64,000 bases of DNA from Deltaproteobacteria bacterium (lineage in GTDB: Bacteria > Desulfobacterota_D > UBA1144 > Nemesobacterales > UBA2774), in contig JAVKFU010000015.1 of NCBI GenBank assembly GCA_040223695.1, positions 170,534 through 234,533 of the forward strand, read 5' to 3'. Below the pieces are notes generated by a model, which ran no database searches, had not been told where the DNA came from, and saw nothing but the letters and a program-made list of their open reading frames with translations. Of the stretch, positions 60,723-64,000 are shown in pieces. A program made the translations under genes and the position numbers. Numbering within the stretch: the first letter of the stretch is position 1; the number at the start of each line of letters is the position of its first letter.

Positions 60723-60751
60723 TTGCTAAGACGTAACCCGCTTCATATACT
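60723..60751 (+). promoter_or_regulatory. Sigma-70-type promoter of the DUF4126 gene
   Basis: TTGCTA (60723-60728) and TATACT (60746-60751) are separated by 17 bases. The transcript would begin near 60758 and start 14 bases before the ATG at 60772. Confidence 0.6.
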
Positions 60752-60771
60752 ATAGTTTGGAGGTGCGGGAC

Positions 60772-61353
60772 ATGGAAACACTATTGAGCATCTTTGTCGG
60801 GGTGGGGCTGAGCGCGGCGTGCGGATTCAGGATTTTCGTTCCCCTTCTCGTAATGAGCATTGCGACACTTTCAGGACAACTTACGCTTGCGCCCGAGTTC
60901 GAGTGGATAGGCACTTATCCGGCCCTTGCGGCGTTCGCAATAGGCACCCTGTTCGAGATTGCGGCTTACTATATACCCATAGTGGATAATCTTCTGGACA
61001 CGATCGCTATCCCTGCGGCTACTGTGGCGGGCACTATAGTTATGGCATCCGCCGTTTCGGAAATGAGCCCTTTCTTGCAGTGGGCGCTTGCGGTAATTGT
61101 AGGAGGAGGCGTGGCGGGTACTGTTCAGGGATTCACGAGCATTACGCGTATTGCGTCGACGGCGACAACGGGGGGACTCGGAAATCCCCTGGTTTCGACC
61201 GCAGAGGCCGGGGGCTCTCTGGTTATGTCGGTTCTGGCGATTGCCGTCCCGGTTCTTGCGGCTCTGCTGGTAGTTGCGATTCTCTTCTTCGCCGTAAGGA
61301 AAATCTACGTCTGGCTTTTCAAAAGAAACCGGCTTCACGCTCAGCATGAATGA
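60772..61353 (+). CDS. DUF4126 membrane protein
   Basis: The product is 193 residues. It has six hydrophobic segments with glycine-rich helices and short loops, with the DNLLDTIAIPAATVAGTIVMASAV segment and GNPLVSTAEAGGSLVMSVLAI segment typical of DUF4126. No function is established for the family. ATG 60772 with GGAGG upstream is chosen over TTG 60757. Confidence 0.85.
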   Translation: METLLSIFVGVGLSAACGFRIFVPLLVMSIATLSGQLTLAPEFEWIGTYPALAAFAIGTLFEIAAYYIPIVDNLLDTIAIPAATVAGTIVMASAVSEMSPFLQWALAVIVGGGVAGTVQGFTSITRIASTATTGGLGNPLVSTAEAGGSLVMSVLAIAVPVLAALLVVAILFFAVRKIYVWLFKRNRLHAQHE

Positions 61354-61383
61354 GACCCGGAGCTGCCGAACCTGAATCGTTTT

Positions 61384-62808
61384 TCATAAGCCGGAGTCCC
61401 GTTGAATTGTCTCCAGCACTCTTTCAGCGGCGCGCTCCCCGGAGTTGACGCAGTCCGGTATTCCGATTCCTTCGTAAGCGTTGCCCGCTATCTCCAGTCC
61501 TCTGTGCTTCGCTAATTCTTCTTTTATGCGGTCGAGAAGCTCCAGATGCCCCACAAGGTATTGCGGCATGGCGTCCGGGTATCTCCTGACAATAGTAAAT
61601 AAAGGCCTGGAATTTATTCCCAATATAACCCCTAACTCCCTTTCGACCATATCGATCATTTCCGAATCCGATAACAGGAGCTTTTCAGGATTGATCGCTC
61701 CTCCGACGAACGCGCGGAGAACAATGTATCCCTCGGGAGCCCGGCCTGAAAATTTCTCGCTGCTGAAAGAGCAGGCTATCAGGCCGCTCCTCTCTATCGT
61801 GGGCACCACGAATCCGAACCCGTGGGCGTAATTCGATAAATCCTCTTTCTTATAGGCCAGTATGACAACTGCGGACGAAGCGTATTCGATATCGGATAAG
61901 AGAGAGGCGCACGGCTCGTCGAACGCTTTAAGGAGCCGGGCCGCCGCGAAGGAAGGCGTGGCTAGGACTACCCCCGAGGCTTGATAGACCGTCTCTTCTG
62001 TCGAGACCTCCCAGCCGCCTTCGACGGGCCGGAGTGAATTAACCGTCTGATTTAACCTGACCGATCCGTCAGGCAGGCTCTTTCCGAGGGCGTCCACGAG
62101 AGTACGCATGCCTTCTCTGTAGGACAGAAACAGGCTGTAGCGCGCCCCGCTTTCCCTCTTAACGCCTTCCCCCCTCTTTTTGTAGCTGTGATACATCCCC
62201 TTTATAACGCTCCCGTACCTCTCCTCCATTTCAAGGAATTGGGGCATTGTCGCCCTCAGGCTCAGTTTCTCGGGATCAGCCGTATACACCCCGCTTATCA
62301 TGGGCTGAGCTACGCGCTCTAGCGCCTCTCTGCCCAGACGTCTCCTTACAAAAGAAGCGAGGCTCTCGTCGCTTTGCTGCCTCCTTGCTATAAATAGGTC
62401 CATCAGCATACGCGCTTTACCCTTCCAGGAAAAAAGGGGTGTCGTCAGGAAAGGATAGATGCGGGTCGGTGCGAGCATGATGAACCCTTCGGGCAGAGGC
62501 GCTAATTTCCCGTCGAGAAGAACGAAGGTGCGTCTCTTCTCGTCGTTCGTTTCGATAATCTCTCCCGCCAGACCGAGCCGGTTGGACAAGTTGAGAGCCC
62601 ACGGTTTTGTAGTGATGAACGAATCGGGTCCCTCTTCAATCAAAAAGCCGTCTCTCTCAATAGTCGATATAACGCCTCCGAGAACACCGGTCTTTTCAAG
62701 CAGCGCTACATCTAGGTCTAAATTTTTCTCGTTGCTTAATTCCGTAAGCCGGTGGGCGGCGCTCAGTCCGGTTATGCCTCCGCCTATGACAACGATACGT
62801 TTTTTCAT
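61384..62808 (-). CDS. hemG: Protoporphyrinogen oxidase (oxygen-dependent, HemY type)
   Basis: The product is 474 residues. The FAD fold opens with RIVVIGGGITGLSAAHRL and a Glu in VALLEKTGVLGG. The later EEGPDSFITTKPW motif and C-terminal GNAYEGIGIPDCVNSG segment are the signature of the PPO family. It oxidises protoporphyrinogen IX to protoporphyrin IX, the penultimate heme step, using oxygen, which fits an aerobic organism. It lies 72 bases downstream of the NtrC-family gene on the same strand. Confidence 0.93.
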   Translation of the reverse strand: MKKRIVVIGGGITGLSAAHRLTELSNEKNLDLDVALLEKTGVLGGVISTIERDGFLIEEGPDSFITTKPWALNLSNRLGLAGEIIETNDEKRRTFVLLDGKLAPLPEGFIMLAPTRIYPFLTTPLFSWKGKARMLMDLFIARRQQSDESLASFVRRRLGREALERVAQPMISGVYTADPEKLSLRATMPQFLEMEERYGSVIKGMYHSYKKRGEGVKRESGARYSLFLSYREGMRTLVDALGKSLPDGSVRLNQTVNSLRPVEGGWEVSTEETVYQASGVVLATPSFAAARLLKAFDEPCASLLSDIEYASSAVVILAYKKEDLSNYAHGFGFVVPTIERSGLIACSFSSEKFSGRAPEGYIVLRAFVGGAINPEKLLLSDSEMIDMVERELGVILGINSRPLFTIVRRYPDAMPQYLVGHLELLDRIKEELAKHRGLEIAGNAYEGIGIPDCVNSGERAAERVLETIQRDSGL

Positions 62809-62880
62809 AAGAGTATTTAACCATGATCGCTGTTGGATTTACAGTATGAGCGGTGATTACTCCGAAAGTTAAATCTTCCC

Positions 62881-64000
62881 TCACGATTCTTCCTTCTGCT
62901 TTAGCTTGTACAGGAGCGAGCGTCTGCTGATACCGAGGGTTTTAGCGGCCCTCGTGCGGTTGCCGCCGGTCTCGGAAAGCGCTCTGTCTATAAAGGCGTT
63001 TTCGACCATTTGCTTTGCCTCGTCGAATGAGAAATTATTCAGCAATCCCTGAAGCTCTGTGCTGTTTGGGGGTCTGCTTCCGGCCGGTTCGACCTTTTGT
63101 ATTATATCCGAATCCGAGAGTATCATAGCCCTTTCAATTATGTTCTCCAGTTCCCTCACGTTTCCCGGCCACTCGTAACGGGTGAGCTCCGCCATGGCCT
63201 CGGGTGATACATGCCTGATACGGGGATTTATCTGGCGCCTGTATTTGTCTATGAAATGTCCTACCAGAAGTGGAATGTCCTCTTTCCTCTCCCTCAAAGG
63301 CGGTATAAAGATTGGAAATACGTTTAGCCTGTAGAAGAGGTCGTCTCTGAATCTTCCGCTTGTGACGTCCTGCCTCAGATCGCGTGAAGTTGCGGTTATA
63401 ACCCTCACGTCTATATTTATTAATTTGTTATCTCCGAGCCTTCTGATTTCCTCTTCCTGAAGCACTCTCAAGAGCTTCGGCTGGAGGACCTGTGGGAACT
63501 CGCCTATCTCATCGAGGAACAACGTCCCCCCGTGCGCTTCCTCGATTAAACCCCTCTTCGAGCTGTTCGCCCCTGTAAAGGCCCCTTTGGCGTACCCGAA
63601 AAGCTCGCTTTCCATAAGGGGTTCCGGTATGGCCGCGCAATTTACGGCGACAAAATTAGCATCCTTTCTGTCGCTTTGGTTATGAATCGCCTTTGCGACC
63701 AGCTCCTTCCCGGTCCCGCTTTCGCCTGTAATCAAAACCGTTGTTTTGAAACGGGACGCCTTGCTCGAAAGCTCGATCACTTCGTCAATTGCCCTGCTTG
63801 AGTGTACGATGTCCGTGAAAGTATTTTCTGTTCCGAGCTCTTTTCTCAGATAGCTGTTTGCCGCCCTCAGCCGGTGTCTCTCCCGGGCCATGTGCATCCT
63901 CAGAATCAGTTCTTCGGAGTTAATCGGTTTGTTTATATAATCCGCGGCTCCCCTCTTTATGGCCTCGATGGAGCTTTCTATTGATCCGTAAGCCGAGATC
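62881..64000 (-). CDS. NtrC-family sigma-54 response regulator (N-terminus outside the window)
   Basis: At least 373 residues are present; the frame runs off the right edge. The visible order is the end of a receiver domain (ISAYGSIESSIEAIKRGAADYINKPINSEEL), a linker, then a sigma-54 ATPase with GESGTGKE Walker A, the GAFTGA loop needed for contact with sigma-54, and an arginine finger region. A Fis-type helix-turn-helix (GNRTRAAKTLGISRRSLLYKL) ends it. It should activate sigma-54 promoters after phosphorylation; its kinase is not in the window. hemG follows and may be a co-transcribed neighbour rather than a target. Confidence 0.94.
   Translation of the reverse strand, partial: ISAYGSIESSIEAIKRGAADYINKPINSEELILRMHMARERHRLRAANSYLRKELGTENTFTDIVHSSRAIDEVIELSSKASRFKTTVLITGESGTGKELVAKAIHNQSDRKDANFVAVNCAAIPEPLMESELFGYAKGAFTGANSSKRGLIEEAHGGTLFLDEIGEFPQVLQPKLLRVLQEEEIRRLGDNKLINIDVRVITATSRDLRQDVTSGRFRDDLFYRLNVFPIFIPPLRERKEDIPLLVGHFIDKYRRQINPRIRHVSPEAMAELTRYEWPGNVRELENIIERAMILSDSDIIQKVEPAGSRPPNSTELQGLLNNFSFDEAKQMVENAFIDRALSETGGNRTRAAKTLGISRRSLLYKLKQKEES

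Overview
The window reads as a chromosome segment of a free-living, aerobic, Gram-negative bacterium. Lipobox lipoproteins, periplasmic murein hydrolases (a MepA type and three M23 types), MinCDE, a PqiA-type membrane protein, a c-type cytochrome and an O2-dependent protoporphyrinogen oxidase support this. GC content is moderate, Shine-Dalgarno sites are purine-rich (GGAGG), and sigma-54/NtrC and hybrid histidine kinase signalling are present. The gene style resembles deltaproteobacterial or related environmental lineages (Desulfobacterota or Candidatus Dadabacteria type), but no 16S or other marker in the window fixes this, so the placement is inference. No prophage, transposase, CRISPR array or rRNA was seen.

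Layout. 0-9 kb: small regulatory and envelope genes. These include an ATC-hydrolase-like protein that seems to start at AUU, a cysteine-patterned lipoprotein, a TetR/AhpD-like pair with two matching operators, VanZ, a beta-CASP nuclease, MepA, and an ArsR/SRPBCC pair with a consensus promoter and two CAAC-N6-GTTG boxes. 9-16 kb: two paralogous M23 peptidases flanking a beta-lactamase-fold lipoprotein, then a cation/proton antiporter, PqiA and an HdeD-like protein. 16-25 kb: a Ycf46-like AAA ATPase, RarA, glyoxalase I, MaoC, and a recombination/replication block (SRP RNA, dnaX, ybaB, recR) with tRNA-Ser. 25-32.6 kb: cytochrome c, enoyl-CoA hydratase, Nudix, then a tight minus-strand operon: LOG-family protein, LysM-M23 lipoprotein, apt, lipid-kinase-like, aroB, trmB.

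32.9-37 kb: a three-gene plus-strand unit of an AsnB-like amidotransferase, an isochorismatase-like hydrolase and a sodium/solute symporter. This is the best candidate here for an uncharacterised metabolic module. 37-44.5 kb: a lipoprotein with an HEWAH motif, a Ddn-like protein, a large PAS-GAF-GAF-PAS hybrid kinase, DUF1059, a DHA2 transporter and a TfoX-like protein. 44.6-55 kb: a surface-glycan island (three glycosyltransferases, a Gfo/Idh/MocA oxidoreductase, a large capsule-type HAD-like protein, a NodZ-like fucosyltransferase). It is interrupted by a Kef-type antiporter carrying a C-terminal UBP zinc finger. Two copies of a promoter-bearing repeat of about 77 bp flank the HAD-like gene, one in front of it and one in front of the Kef gene and a new 36-codon ORF. 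56-64 kb: minCDE, a short-chain dehydrogenase, an 844-bp gap with a terminator-like hairpin, a SlyD-like isomerase, DUF4126, hemG and a truncated NtrC-family regulator.

All functional calls are made by reading motifs by eye; no database search was run.
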